This document shows, one piece after another, positions 13,901 through 24,114 of a DNA stretch of 64,000 nt; position 1 is the first letter of the stretch, and every line of letters begins with the position of its first letter. The notes below the pieces were generated by a model that was not told where the DNA came from, made no database searches, and was given only the letters and a program-made list of their open reading frames with translations. The stretch covers positions 30,814,374 to 30,878,373 of the forward strand of contig JANAVB010015600.1 of the NCBI GenBank assembly GCA_029216955.1, given 5' to 3'. Source of the DNA: Iris pallida. Taxonomy: Eukaryota; Streptophyta; Magnoliopsida; Asparagales; Iridaceae. The position numbers and the translations under genes are program-made.

Positions 13901-14842
13901 TTATCAAGATCAAGATATTAAAAATATCATGTATCCAAAAAGTCAACCAAAAAGCCAAGAAAAACATACATCATTAAAATAGGCTTTTGAGGAAGAAGCT
14001 AATAAAAATAAGAACATAAATTTGTTCAAAGTAATCACTAGCTTAAGTATGAGATAAGTACAAGTTTAAAAACTACTTTTCAAAATTAATATAATATAGA
14101 ACTTGAACTTAACTCATAAATCTCCATAAAGATATTTATACAAAAATATAAGAAATATATCAGCAATATATGAATGAAAATGAATTATTCAAGCATCAAA
14201 AACATACATAAATAAACTTTATCAGACAAGGATGTAATTGATTCATAAGAAATTAATCAAAATAAAATATGAGAATCAATAGTGAATATATTATGCAAGC
14301 ACAAGGTTAACATAAAAGTATATGTATATACTTTTCAAGTAAATAAAAGACTTGTGCTAAACATACATACTCACAAAATACTGATCAAAGTAAATACGGC
14401 ATGTTAAAGACAAAACAGTAAGGAGTGATCATTAAAAAATATTAAATACAGAGAGTCAAAAACATATTAACCAAAACAAAGTTAAGCTCCAATAGACTAG
14501 AGTGGTATGCATGCTTTAAGAATAAAGATTAAGAGTAAATAGCATACATAGACAAATGTGTCACACTAATAGAAAATAAAAAAATATATATATAGTGTGA
14601 ACTAAACATTTGAGCTAAACAGCTAGTCAAGCTAGGATTATGTCTCACATTGATTCAAACAATAAACAATTTAAAAGACATCAATAAAAGCTAATATGAA
14701 GAAATCAATAAGAACATGCTAAATATTAAGAACTATTTAGAAAGCATGTTACCGAAGTGGTTCTAGTGACCACACTTCTGTTGGTGCAATTGCATGAAAG
14801 ATGACCTTTGTAGCTTTGCAATCACCAACATGTTCCATGGTT
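10952..14842 (-). other. S2 AT-rich non-coding region replacing pol
   Basis: Between the gag stop and the polypurine tract lies 3.9 kb of strongly AT-rich sequence with no frame above about 65 codons and no pol motif. It contains several secondary polypurine-like tracts and one duplicated block (13201-13395 and 13624-13812). It is longer than a simple deletion scar and may have its own cis functions or be unrelated filler. Confidence 0.8.
13201..13812. repeat. Two diverged copies of a ~190-bp block in S2 interior
   Basis: 13201-13395 and 13624-13812 align in order through shared phrases (GTTGATCA, GGTTAGCTGTAG, CCCAGCTA, TGACAGA, GGCTTGT-CCCAAAAT), offset about 423 bp. The copies are more GC-rich than their surroundings. 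Their function is unknown. Confidence 0.6.
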
Positions 14843-16306
14843 CTATTTGATATGAGAAGCTTCACCTGCAATATTAGGTAAAGACTTTGGTATCCAATAA
14901 TTGGATCCACATTTGTTAGCTTTGGGAACCCATTTGCACAAGTTCATATCAACTAGTTTTCTAATCTGACAATAATTAGAAACATGTCCATTCATACCAC
15001 AATAATGACAGAAAGAATTAACATTAGTACTATGTACAGCAGTATGAAAATGTGCAGTAGTGTGATATGATGTACGTGGATACTTGTAATAGAAAGCATG
15101 GTTGTGTGAAGCTTTAGCTTTGCTTGCTTCCTTTCTAAAAGATCTGACATGTGTGACTTTGTGATATGCTAAGTGTCCTGTGTTAGACTGAGTCGTAGGT
15201 TGTATTACCTGCTTCCCAAGTCTAATCTCTAACTTTTTAGAGTTAGCACAGATCTCATCATACTTAGCAGAAAGAGCATCAATTCTACATGAAGCAATAG
15301 AATACTTCTTCTTTTCTGATTCTAATTCCTCCTTAAGTTTAGCATTTTCTTGAGTGCTTTTCTCAATGCAATCAAGTGCCTCATGCAATCTAAACTTCAG
15401 TGTGGAAATCTCAGTAGAATTATCAGAAGTAGAAGTATCTCTAGCATCATTCAATAAGCAAGTAAGCTTTTCAATCTCACGCTTATAGGATCGAATATCC
15501 TTTCTAGCTTGCTTATATTTATCTAATACTTTCTTGTGTTCTTCTAACAGATCACTGAAAGCATCAGATAAATCATCATAAGAAAATTCACTCTCTCCAG
15601 AAAAAGAAATATTTTGTACCTCGTTAGATAATGCCATTGAGCATAAATTTGCAGCTTGATGAGGTCTCTCTTCTTCTTCATCATCTTCTTCTTCAGAAAC
15701 ACTTGCTTCGCTTTCACACCATATGCCCGATGATCTTCCTTCATTTAATTGTTCACAGTGACTCTCCTTTCTTGTAGTAGTACAATCTTCTTGGATGTGG
15801 TCTATCTTCTTGTAGTTTTCACATACAAGCTCTTCTTCGTATAAGGAATGATGCTGTACTTTAAATCTAAATTTCGTTATGCAAATATTTGCATTATTAT
15901 GAAGATTATCCTTCCCTCTGGAGTTGCTAGCTTTGCTTTCATACCTGCACTCATAAGTAGCTTCAAGAACCTTCCAAATTTTATGAGATGTTGTGCAAGT
16001 AGAAATAAGATTGAATACATTTGTGTCTACAGCACAATAAAACATATGCATAGCTTTTGCATCAAGGCTAGCTAACTTCTTCTCTTCATCCGTGTAACTA
16101 TAATAAGGTTTATTGATTATAGAGGATGTAAGAATAGAAGTGATAGTAGGCTTTTTGTAGCCGGTGACAACAATTGACCATAAGTCAAAATCTAGAGACT
16201 TCAAGTAGAAGCTCATCCGTGTCTTCCAATAGCTATAGTTTGTTCCATCAAATAGTGGGAGTCTATTTGAGGATTGCTCTTCAGTTGTGAAGTACATACT
16301 TGCCAT
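14843..16306 (-). CDS. gag: Gag-like protein of S2, Copia/Sirevirus type
   Basis: An uninterrupted 487-codon frame starting MASMYFTTEEQ, 246 nt inside the 5' LTR. Residues 1-115 resemble the N-terminal Copia gag domain (LPLFDGTNYSYWKTRM and IWKVLEATYE). The middle of the usual gag core seems to be missing: residues 116-165 are short and unlike the family. A first zinc knuckle near 166 has lost its second Cys (CENYKKIDHIQEDC). Then come an acidic stretch (about 205-215), a long coiled coil (about 245-365), an intact CX2CX4HX4C knuckle (CHYCGMNGHVSNYC, about 435) and a Trp-Val-Pro-Lys motif as in Sirevirus gag. The frame stops where pol would follow. It probably formed capsid-like particles or interacted with those of a partner; the partial loss of the core makes activity uncertain. 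Confidence 0.88.
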   Translation of the reverse strand: MASMYFTTEEQSSNRLPLFDGTNYSYWKTRMSFYLKSLDFDLWSIVVTGYKKPTITSILTSSIINKPYYSYTDEEKKLASLDAKAMHMFYCAVDTNVFNLISTCTTSHKIWKVLEATYECRYESKASNSRGKDNLHNNANICITKFRFKVQHHSLYEEELVCENYKKIDHIQEDCTTTRKESHCEQLNEGRSSGIWCESEASVSEEEDDEEEERPHQAANLCSMALSNEVQNISFSGESEFSYDDLSDAFSDLLEEHKKVLDKYKQARKDIRSYKREIEKLTCLLNDARDTSTSDNSTEISTLKFRLHEALDCIEKSTQENAKLKEELESEKKKYSIASCRIDALSAKYDEICANSKKLEIRLGKQVIQPTTQSNTGHLAYHKVTHVRSFRKEASKAKASHNHAFYYKYPRTSYHTTAHFHTAVHSTNVNSFCHYCGMNGHVSNYCQIRKLVDMNLCKWVPKANKCGSNYWIPKSLPNIAGEASHIK

Positions 16307-16386
16307 ATGTGATATAGTGATCTATGTAACAGCAGTTATAAATAAGAATATAATAGCAGTGTTACCTCGCTTTACCTGTATAACCC

Positions 16387-16550
16387 GCTCTGATACCAAT
16401 TGTATGAACAATTGGGATCAGAATACAATCCCTCTTGTTGCAGTACCTGGCTTTGATAGCTCTGTAGAGCGCACCTGCTCTGATACCAATTGTAGGAGCA
16501 ATTAGGATCAGAATATAATACCTCTCGATGCAGCGCTGGCTCTGATACCA
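16387..16550 (-). promoter_or_regulatory. S2 primer-binding site, present three times
   Basis: TGGTATCAGAGC (minus strand), complementary to the 3' end of initiator tRNA-Met, occurs at 16539-16550 (2 nt from the LTR, the proper site), 16477-16488 and 16387-16398. Each copy is followed on the plus strand by a similar AATTGTA...CAATT-GGATCAGAAT phrase. A fourth decayed copy may lie near 16449 (CTTTGATAGCTCTG). This is a tandem amplification of the primer-binding region. Confidence 0.85.
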
Positions 16551-16552
16551 AT

Positions 16553-18001
16553 TATAGGACCGATTGTAGGAACGAGTTGTAAAGCGCAATACTCTAGAGG
16601 GGGGGTAAATAGAGTAGGCAGCAGAAATTAACTATTTAAAAATGTTAGTAACAAGATCACAGATAATATATCACAGATAAGTAAATAAAAAGTAGAGAGT
16701 AGAGAGCAAACGCAAACACAAGGATGTATACTGGTTTCCCTCTGTTGAGGACTAGTCCAGTCGGAAGAACTCTAGCTTCCAGTTGAATCCACTATGGAAA
16801 ATCACCACAAGTTTTCATCCGAAGATCTTGCAACTTCTACAACGCGAGCTTTGATCCGAAGTACTCGACCAACTTCAATTGTGAAGTGTGTACCTTCAAT
16901 CAAGCCTCCGATTACAACCACTCTGAAACTTCTAGACCGTACCGCACTGGCAAATCGACTAGAGGATTGTAACTGGCTTGGGATTTGAAAATGAAAGCTC
17001 AGAATACTTTGGAAGAAGTAGTAGGCTGATAGAGAAGAGATATGAAAGTGAATTGGTGAGTTGAAATGATCGAAATCCTTCTCTATTTATAGTTTTTCCA
17101 AAGGCAGAATTCTGACAGAATTCGGGCAGAATTCGGACAGAACTCGATGAGAAAATCTCGGTGGGATCCGTAACTGCAGGAAGACCAAGTTCAAAAAGCA
17201 ACGTTTACTAACCGAACTCTGGCCGAACTCTGGCCGAATTCTGGCCGAACTCTGGCCGAATTCTGTCCGAGTTCTGTTGGAGTTCTGTCAGGATTTTTGC
17301 AAATTGGTTTTTGGGCTTTTTGAAAAGTCAGGCAGTTTAGGAAGTAGTTTGGGCTTATGTAAGTGGCTTGTTTTCAAAATGAAAGGGTATTTTGAAAACG
17401 TTTCTTGGGTAGCCTATTTGCCAGTACGATGCAGTGTACATCGTATTCCTAGACTCAATAAATATAAAAATACATTGATAAAATAGGAAAACCAAGAGCC
17501 CTTTGATGACGCCTTTCTTCAAATATTTGAGCAGACTTGAAGACGCCTTTTTTCATTTGACGGCAATCGTCCAAAGATAAACAGATCTGGAAATCTGAAT
17601 ACCTTTCGGGGGCTTCGCCCCCGAACCCCTGACGGGGGGCGCTGCCCCCTCGACCCCTGTCCGCTGACCGGGCAGCGGAACCCCCGATACGAGGTCCCGG
17701 ATAGGTCGTTAGGCGGTTCAGAGAAATCTTCTTGTATAACGCCGTCTTTGGCCCATCAATAATTCTTCATTACATATGTCCTGGTTTGATCATGATTGAT
17801 CATGCTTACAGCATGTCTACAAATACATGTTAGACAAACAAACCAACATGATACAAGCATAGCAATATGATATAGAACATTTAGACAATGCTAAGTTTAA
17901 GTAGCAACATGATAGTGATTACATGAATATTGGTGACGTCATTATGTTAAACTTAATTGATTATCCATATTCAAAAACATGATATAATCATTGGGCTAAC
18001 A
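16553..18001 (-). repeat. S2 5' LTR (right copy)
   Basis: 1449 bp, the same as 9579-10937 apart from scattered substitutions and an extra 91 bp at 17583-17673. The first base pair of its left edge is TA instead of TG. It carries TATA box 17082-17093 and the 11-bp arrays at 17104-17292. Confidence 0.92.
17583..17673. repeat. 91-bp GC-rich segment present in one S2 LTR only
   Basis: Contains the near-perfect inverted repeat TTCGGGGGCTTCGCCCCCGAA (17608-17628) and a run of CCCCTCGACCCC. It is bounded by short CAG/CAGCGG homology, so the other LTR probably lost it by microhomology deletion at AAACAG|CGG (about 10608). Confidence 0.75.
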
Positions 18002-18006
18002 GTATT

Positions 18007-19455
18007 AAATGTAGTGCTCATGCATCACTTGTTGATTACTAATACAACATAATGACGGGGCGTCATGCTACATATTTTGGCTAAGCTGGTGAATGTGTTG
18101 TTCTAATATTATGTCACTTCTTTGATAATAGAATTTTGTACCTAGTGTAACATTTGCTGAATCTCTAATCTTGGAATGGGTGTCTACCACGGTCCTTGCA
18201 GTGCTTGTTCTTGTTTTGTTCTATTCTTCTCTATCTAAACTGTGGGGGCCTAGTCAAGTAAGGTTTGAGTTAAGGCATACGGGTTGCTAGTTAAGCCAAG
18301 AATCAAGATGAATATTTGGAGACTCACAATAATTGATTCCTAGAGATTAGATAGTCTCATAGGTTTTTGGTTTACCCAAGGGTAAGATCTTACTCATCTC
18401 TCAAGCTCAAATGACTAGAAGGTCACGATATTACTATTAGGGTCGAGGGAAGGACGAGCAACTTTAGACAAGGTTGTAGTTATATGGCTTGGCCGATGGT
18501 TGCTCTACTTGTGCATATAACTACCATGGGCATGGGGATACTCTATATTTATCTATCAAATACGAGCGTTCATCTTTCGAATCATTGAAAGACAAAAGAA
18601 ATAAAGAGTTCAAGAAAGATGTCATTGAATACAATTACGTAATTCAAAGGCGAATGTGTAATTCAAGAGGAATTATCAATGCAGTCGCGTATGAGATCCT
18701 AGATACCTCTATATCTCAATCCACGTGGGATAATTATATGAAGAGCGAACCAAGTGCACTATGGTTGATCAGACCATAATACATTGATTCTAATTAGACA
18801 ATATGCTTATGGGCGTCCCCAGTACACATATGTCCTGAACAAACTCGACAAAGAATAAGCTGACAAACTCGACAAAGAATAAGCTTGCAAAACTAGGCTA
18901 TAAATAGCGTCGTCATTTATGGTAGTTTAAAGTATAAGTACGGAAGAATACGTTGAAAGCAGTAATAAATAGTTCGAGTTTCACAAGGATCTAAGTCTTA
19001 TCCGGTGTGCTTGCGTATACAGTCGTCCTACTGGTTCTTGTATCAGGCCTTAGTTGACCAATGGGTATGGGCTACAAAATCTCTATATTCTAGGTAAACA
19101 TCTCTCCTACACTAGCATATACTCATTATCACTCTGTTACACTTTAATACTAGGTTAAAAGGATACAAGTGGTAGGTTGTAGTCATACTACTCAACTTAT
19201 GAAGTCAACTAATAGAGTAATTGAGGAATATAACACGTATACTCGTATGAGTTATCTCCTAACCTCCCTATTCAGCACGAAAGAAGATAAGATTTACAGT
19301 GAAAGGAATCAAACAGAAGGAAGTCAAGATAATCGGACGAGAGTTCGAGATTTGGAATCAAGGGAGGAAGTCAAGCTTGTGGATGAGATTCCTATATCCT
19401 AATCCTATATGCAGGCTCACATCGGTACAGTAACATAACCGAAGTGACAAACTCG
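18007..19455 (-). other. A internal region, primer-proximal part, non-coding
   Basis: No gag. The segment 18690-18910 is conserved with E (39680-39870) and D (57970-58150). It includes the hairpin TATGGTTGATCAGACCATA (18760-18778) and the phrase AATAAGCTTGCAAAACTAGG. A short direct duplication (AACTCGACAAAGAATAAGCT, twice at 18840-18885) is seen only in A. Confidence 0.65.
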
Positions 19456-19472
19456 ACCTGCATGGGCCACCA
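19456..19472 (-). promoter_or_regulatory. A primer-binding site, tRNA-Ile type
   Basis: The sense strand reads TGGTGGCCCATGCAGGT after an 8-nt spacer (TGTTTTTG) from the LTR end. It is complementary to CCA plus discriminator A, acceptor ATGGGCC and T-stem CCTGC, which fits plant cytosolic tRNA-Ile as I remember it. Confidence 0.7.
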
Positions 19473-19480
19473 CAAAAACA

Positions 19481-21550
19481 TGTAATGCCCCAGTCCCAAA
19501 ATACTTAGGACTAGGTACGTATCCATGCCAGCTGCATACATACGAAGTATACTCTAATATATGGAAACTCGTATGTATACATAAGCTGTAAAATGTCGTA
19601 AACTAAGAGTAATCTAATCTCATCCACAAATGAAGAATAATAGATATCATATAATCAACTGTAATAAGTCTTTGTACAATATGTTGGGCGGAGACAAATC
19701 TACTACTAACAAGTAAGGAAAAATATACATGGAAACGGAAAGGATTTGGCGGGAGTAGCAAAGAAAAATCCAAGACACGTCATCTCCGAATGAATAGAGA
19801 AGATCGCGACCTCGACTAGAACACCTGCAATATCACAAAAGCACACACCTGGAGAGATAACCAGATCCTCAGAGGGACGTAACAAGATACATGAAGAACA
19901 TGCCATAAATACTGAATACAAAATATGCCACAAAGAAAATAAGTGACAAGACGACAATAAGGTAATCTAACCGTACTACTGTGTTCATGCAGTTAAGAAC
20001 AAACCTCCAACGCATGGGTATCTGGCTCAGTAGCAGTAACTCAGGCATGGTTCCATCAGGATACCAGGGACCTCAAAGCATAACATTCCTCGAATGTCAG
20101 AGGCCAGCAGTATCAGTAATAGGAAAGTACATAAGGACCCATACGTTAAGAAACTGTTCTTCCCACCCAATTCCTAACATAGTCACATCCATGTCTCGTA
20201 TACCTCTACTAACTGCTAAGTCTCCTAACATGCCTCTATTAGCAGTTAGCCCTAACGCATGCACATGGGAGATCAGCCCACACGTAAGGACCTCTACATG
20301 CTACTCGTCTCACACATCCTCGTGGTACAACTGCGTTGAGGCATATGCAATATACTATAAACGGTAGTCCCCTAACTCTAAGTTCATATGCAATCAAAGG
20401 ATAGTAACAAAGTAACTAATAATCACTGAGCATGTAGTAAATCAAGAACTATAATAACTGGAAATAAAGAATAGTGATATGTAAATAAATGCAGACTGAA
20501 TGTAAACAGTATAATGGCAAGGTATCTTGCCTGATTCTGTGCTGTAAATATGAAACGCCGCTCCCGCGTCCACGCCTCCGGAACCCGACGCTCCTAGATA
20601 ATTAATTAACTAAACTAAGTCACTACTTATGAAACTTACGACACGACTTAAATAGTCAAAGTAATGTGTTAAAATTATATTCAATCTCTCGTGGAACAAT
20701 TTAGATCCATACAATCACACACAGGTTCCACGAGACATCGAAACACAGTTTTAGGGTTTCTAACTTTTAATTAGTCGGTTATGCCCCTACTTCAATAACA
20801 TACTTAAAAATTATATAAAAATTATAAAAATAATATTTAAACTAATTTTCTACAGATTTATCTCTGAAATTCCAAAATTAATATTTCTAAAGGCATTTAT
20901 GACTAGTTGATTAATAAGTCAGCTAGTCTACCCGAAACTCGTCCGGAACATAGTTAATGACTCAAAATTGCTAAAATAACCAAAAATATATTTTAAGCAG
21001 CAATAAAATAATTTATTTCATAGAATAATATCAGAGGTACAAGGGTTGAGTTATACTATAAGTTTGGGACATTCTAGGTCAGTCAGTTACCCGAAATTAG
21101 CTAGTTTTGACCTATGATTTTTTCGACCAGATTTGAGTTGCTAAAATTGTGAAAAAAATACTTAAAAATCCTAATTTATGTATATGACCACACATAAAAT
21201 TTAGTTTCGAAAATAGCCACCAATAACTCATAGTTCCTTTACAATAGAGTTAATTTTGATCCTACCGACACATGAATATTATGCCTATATTTTATGAAAT
21301 CTTTATGGATGATTATACCTAACAAAAGCCATCAAAATATAATTTCTACAGAATTAATAACATATTTTCTACAGAATTTTAGCAAAGGTTTTTAGAAGAA
21401 AAGATCAGGGTTCTTACCAAAGATCCTTGCTAGAAAGGATGATGATGACTTCTCTTCACCAAAGCTCCAATCTTTTCTGCTATCCTTGCTTGCTAATCCT
21501 CTCTTGGTGAGTATGGGAGAGTTGATAATGGCTATAGAGGATTGGATGGG
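19481..21550 (-). repeat. A right LTR, truncated
   Basis: Starts TGTAATGCCCCAGTCCC and follows the left LTR closely to attggatggg (21541-21550), then jumps into B LTR sequence (cgaactcttt). The missing 866 bp held the promoter half (U3), so this copy can no longer start transcription. Confidence 0.9.
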
Positions 21551-21924
21551 CGAACTCTTTGCTCCTTCACAATCTCGGTATATAGCTCTACATCTTTCTC
21601 AAGTTTCGTCCGTTAATTTTGTCGTTTGATACATCAAAACTGGCCACAAAGTTGACCGTTTAAATTGTACTATTTTTGGACAGTTTTGTGGAGCCGACTT
21701 CGTCAGCTCGTAACTCCTCCATCGCAGCTCCATTTGGCGTACTACCAGTTCCTGTGCATAGCTGGTATAACCCTCTTTCTGCCATTTCAGTTTTATTTTA
21801 TTGTGAGCTTGTTTGGTTGGTTGAATTCGACGCCAAACTTGGCCATCCGAATTCTTAATTTTGCACTTGTAAAATTTTATTTTTGAACCCGAGACTCCGG
21901 ATTCAATTTTTGACACCACCAGTA

Positions 21925-22500
21925 GACTCGTGGCATCGTTCTGGCACATTTTTATATAAAGTTTGCTTAGTTTGGAGGACGTGGGCCCTGGCACGTATTT
22001 CGGTGCAACGTGGGTCCCACGGTCCGAGTCAACAGGACATTTTGAGATCGGCTCATCGAAATCCAATTCTGGATATACCGTTGAGTTTGTATCATCATTC
22101 TGGACTCGTTGACATATAATTTGTTGAGTTTTGTGGACATTGGTTCCGATACGTATTTTCGTGCAAATCAGATTCCAATATCCGGATCAACGGACCATTT
22201 TGAGTTCGGCTCATCGGAATCCAATTTCGGATATACCGTTGAATTTGTATCATCATTTTGGACTCATTGACATATAATTTACTGAGTTTTGTGGACATTG
22301 ACTCCGACACGCATTTTCGTGCAAATCGGATTCCAATATTCGAGTCAACGGACCATTTTGAGATCGGCTCATCGGAATCCAATTTCGGATATACCGTTGA
22401 GTTCGTATCGTCATTCTGGATTCGTGGACATATATTTTTCTGGGTTTTGAGTACTTTTATTTTGGCACGTTTTTTGGTGCAAAGCGGATCCGATACGGAC
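21925..22500. repeat. 158-bp tandem repeat in B 5' LTR, ~3.5 copies
   Basis: The landmark TTGAGTT(T/C)GTATC(A/G)TCATT recurs at 22081, 22239 and 22397, so the period is 158 bp. Each unit has GACATATAATTTG, TTTTCGTGCAAATC, CCATTTTGAG, TCATCGGAATCCAAT and GGATATACCGTT. A more diverged unit precedes the first landmark. Confidence 0.88.
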
Positions 22501-22730
22501 ACCGTTTTGACCCGAAATTATCTTTTTGCTCCTGTGTCCAAATTGGACTTATGGATAGGCTATCCTAGCTAATTTGACCATTCTGGACACATTGGTGATG
22601 GTTGTTTCACCATCCGACAACATCTATAGGTTTTTACCCTATTATTATAATCTTTTTCTTTTTGTTGTATTTTGAGATCCATCGATTCCAGTAATTTCAC
22701 AACCATTGAAATTGATATGTTGACCTTGTA

Positions 22731-22990
22731 GATATTTATAGAGACTAGCGTTGACCCTGTTTGACCATGGTTGACTGCTTTGACTGAACGTCGAAGTAGA
22801 GCCAGAGTTGACCAGTTGACTAAAAGTCAACTGTAAGTCAACCATTGACCCAGTGTGACTTAGTTTGACCTAGTGTGACTCAGTGTGACCTAGTTTGACT
22901 TAGTTGGACTGAGATTGACCTTGATTACATAGCTTATACCATATAATCATGCCTAACACTGTTGAACCCTAATTAGCTTATATATATCTC
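22731..22990 (+). promoter_or_regulatory. W-box array and TATA box in B 5' LTR
   Basis: About thirteen TTGAC(C/T) cores, counting both strands, are packed between 22731 and 22925. They are followed 52 bp later by CTTATATATATCTC (22977-22990), a plausible TATA box. TTGAC(C/T) is the WRKY-factor binding core, so this looks like a wound- or defence-responsive promoter; this is an inference. If right, U3 is over 3 kb and R-U5 about 1.1 kb. Confidence 0.6.
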
Positions 22991-24097
22991 ATCTTTAGGT
23001 CTATGATTTCACTCTGAGCCAGATTACACAGTTGACATATTCTACCAGATCTCAGGCGAGTACATTCTCTGATAATATTTCTGTTTTATGATATCGTCTA
23101 TGTTTCATGTATGTAGTATAGATATCCTTGTTCTCTTGACACATTGTTCATACGGATTGGTATTTCTCAGGATCCCTTCATGAGATGTTATTCCATGTAT
23201 TCTTTGGTATATCTTGTGTAAGTCTTTCTTGTTTCTTGTGCATTGTATAGACACGATTCCTGTGAAGGCTAACTACCCTCTCAGAGAATCGCGTGTCATG
23301 ATGTGTCATGGTTGGATCCACTATACTAGTCAGGGACGGGGAGTATTAGTGTAGATATGTGATCATTATCCGCCTTGTTTATTCTTGTAGACCTTGTATA
23401 ATGCCAATCCTACACTCCACGTATGATTGGCTGGATTATTAGACCTTGTTCAGACCCAAGCCGGCCACATGTCGTAGCTAGTATTCACTCACGTAGATGG
23501 GATGATTCTCGACTCTTGTACATGATATGATTAATTTTTCTTGCCATTGCTCTAGCTATAGTTTACAGCTTTAACCTTGCCATGCTATATTCATGTACTT
23601 TCCACTTTATCTTGTATATTCTCTCTATTTACTGCTACATTTTTAATATCGTCTAACTAGAACTGTTATTTGAGATTTGTGCTCGTTCCATCCTGACTGG
23701 ATATGTTGACAATATTTTAGGAGTAGTTGTACCCTTAGTATTAGACTATACGATGTTGCTAGCTGGGGTGGTTCTCGGTATTCTTTATCGTGAGTTGTCT
23801 CTCAGGAGTTCTAGGTCTGGTAATTATTTAGTTTTGTTATTGTTTCCCTCTGTTTTATTCTTGTCTCATATGATCCTTGTAGACTCTAGTTGTTCTAGTG
23901 ATATTGTTATTATTTCTTGTCTTATCTTCTTTAGTTTGTGTGATGTGATACGAGTACCTTTATAGTTATGGATCTTTAGATGTTGTAGTTGGTATCGGGT
24001 ACTTGATAGTGCTCTACTGCCGATACTACGACGTAGGCTGGGCGTGGCCCACGTATTCGTACCCGTATATCCTGGTGCTGGTCGTGACACATTTTTG

Positions 24098-24114
24098 TGG
24101 TGGCCCATGCAGGT
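24098..24114 (+). promoter_or_regulatory. B primer-binding site, tRNA-Ile type
   Basis: TGGTGGCCCATGCAGGT, 8 nt (CATTTTTG) after the LTR end. It is identical to the site of A, D and F although B's LTR is otherwise different, which shows the site is selected and is not just shared LTR ancestry. Confidence 0.72.

Larger units (their letters stand above)
9579..18001 (-). mobile_element. S2: gag-only Sirevirus-type Copia element
   Basis: A complete element with a perfect target duplication, GTATT (9574-9578 and 18002-18006), inside element A. LTRs are 9579-10937 and 16553-18001 and differ by only a few substitutions plus a 91-bp indel, so the insertion is young. In minus-strand order: 5' LTR, initiator tRNA-Met primer-binding site, gag (16306-14843), about 3.9 kb of AT-rich non-coding DNA, polypurine tract, 3' LTR. 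Protease, integrase, reverse transcriptase and RNase H are all absent. It matches the layout of terminal-repeat gag-only elements that rely on a partner for pol. Confidence 0.93.
3901..21550 (-). mobile_element. A: giant-LTR non-autonomous element nested in B's 5' LTR
   Basis: Left LTR 3901-6836 and right LTR 19481-21550 are near-identical over the shared 2.07 kb. The right LTR is truncated after attggatggg (compare 5961-5970), with loss of about 0.87 kb of it and about 0.4 kb of B. In sense (minus) direction each LTR would read TGTAAAATCCC...GGGGCGTTACA. The internal sequence is 6837-9578 plus 18002-19480, split by S2, about 4.2 kb in all. It has a primer-binding site (19456-19472) and a pol-end/polypurine signature (6837-6870) but no coding region. 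The closest relatives in the window are D, E and F. Confidence 0.9.
21551..24089 (+). repeat. B 5' LTR, second segment
   Basis: Matches 28665-31241 of the 3' LTR through to the end GTCGTGACA. B LTR sequence equivalent to about 28256-28664 is absent here, removed together with the end of A. It contains the 158-bp repeats, the W-box array and a TATA box. Confidence 0.9.

Noticed and set aside
21599..22502. Minus frames of 135-155 codons in the B LTR (also 28712-29269)
   Set aside because: Produced by the 158-bp tandem repeat; antisense to the element.
24098..24114. Possible tRNA-Ile gene fragment
   Set aside because: Only the 3'-end complement is present, always 8 nt from an LTR end, so it is a primer-binding site.
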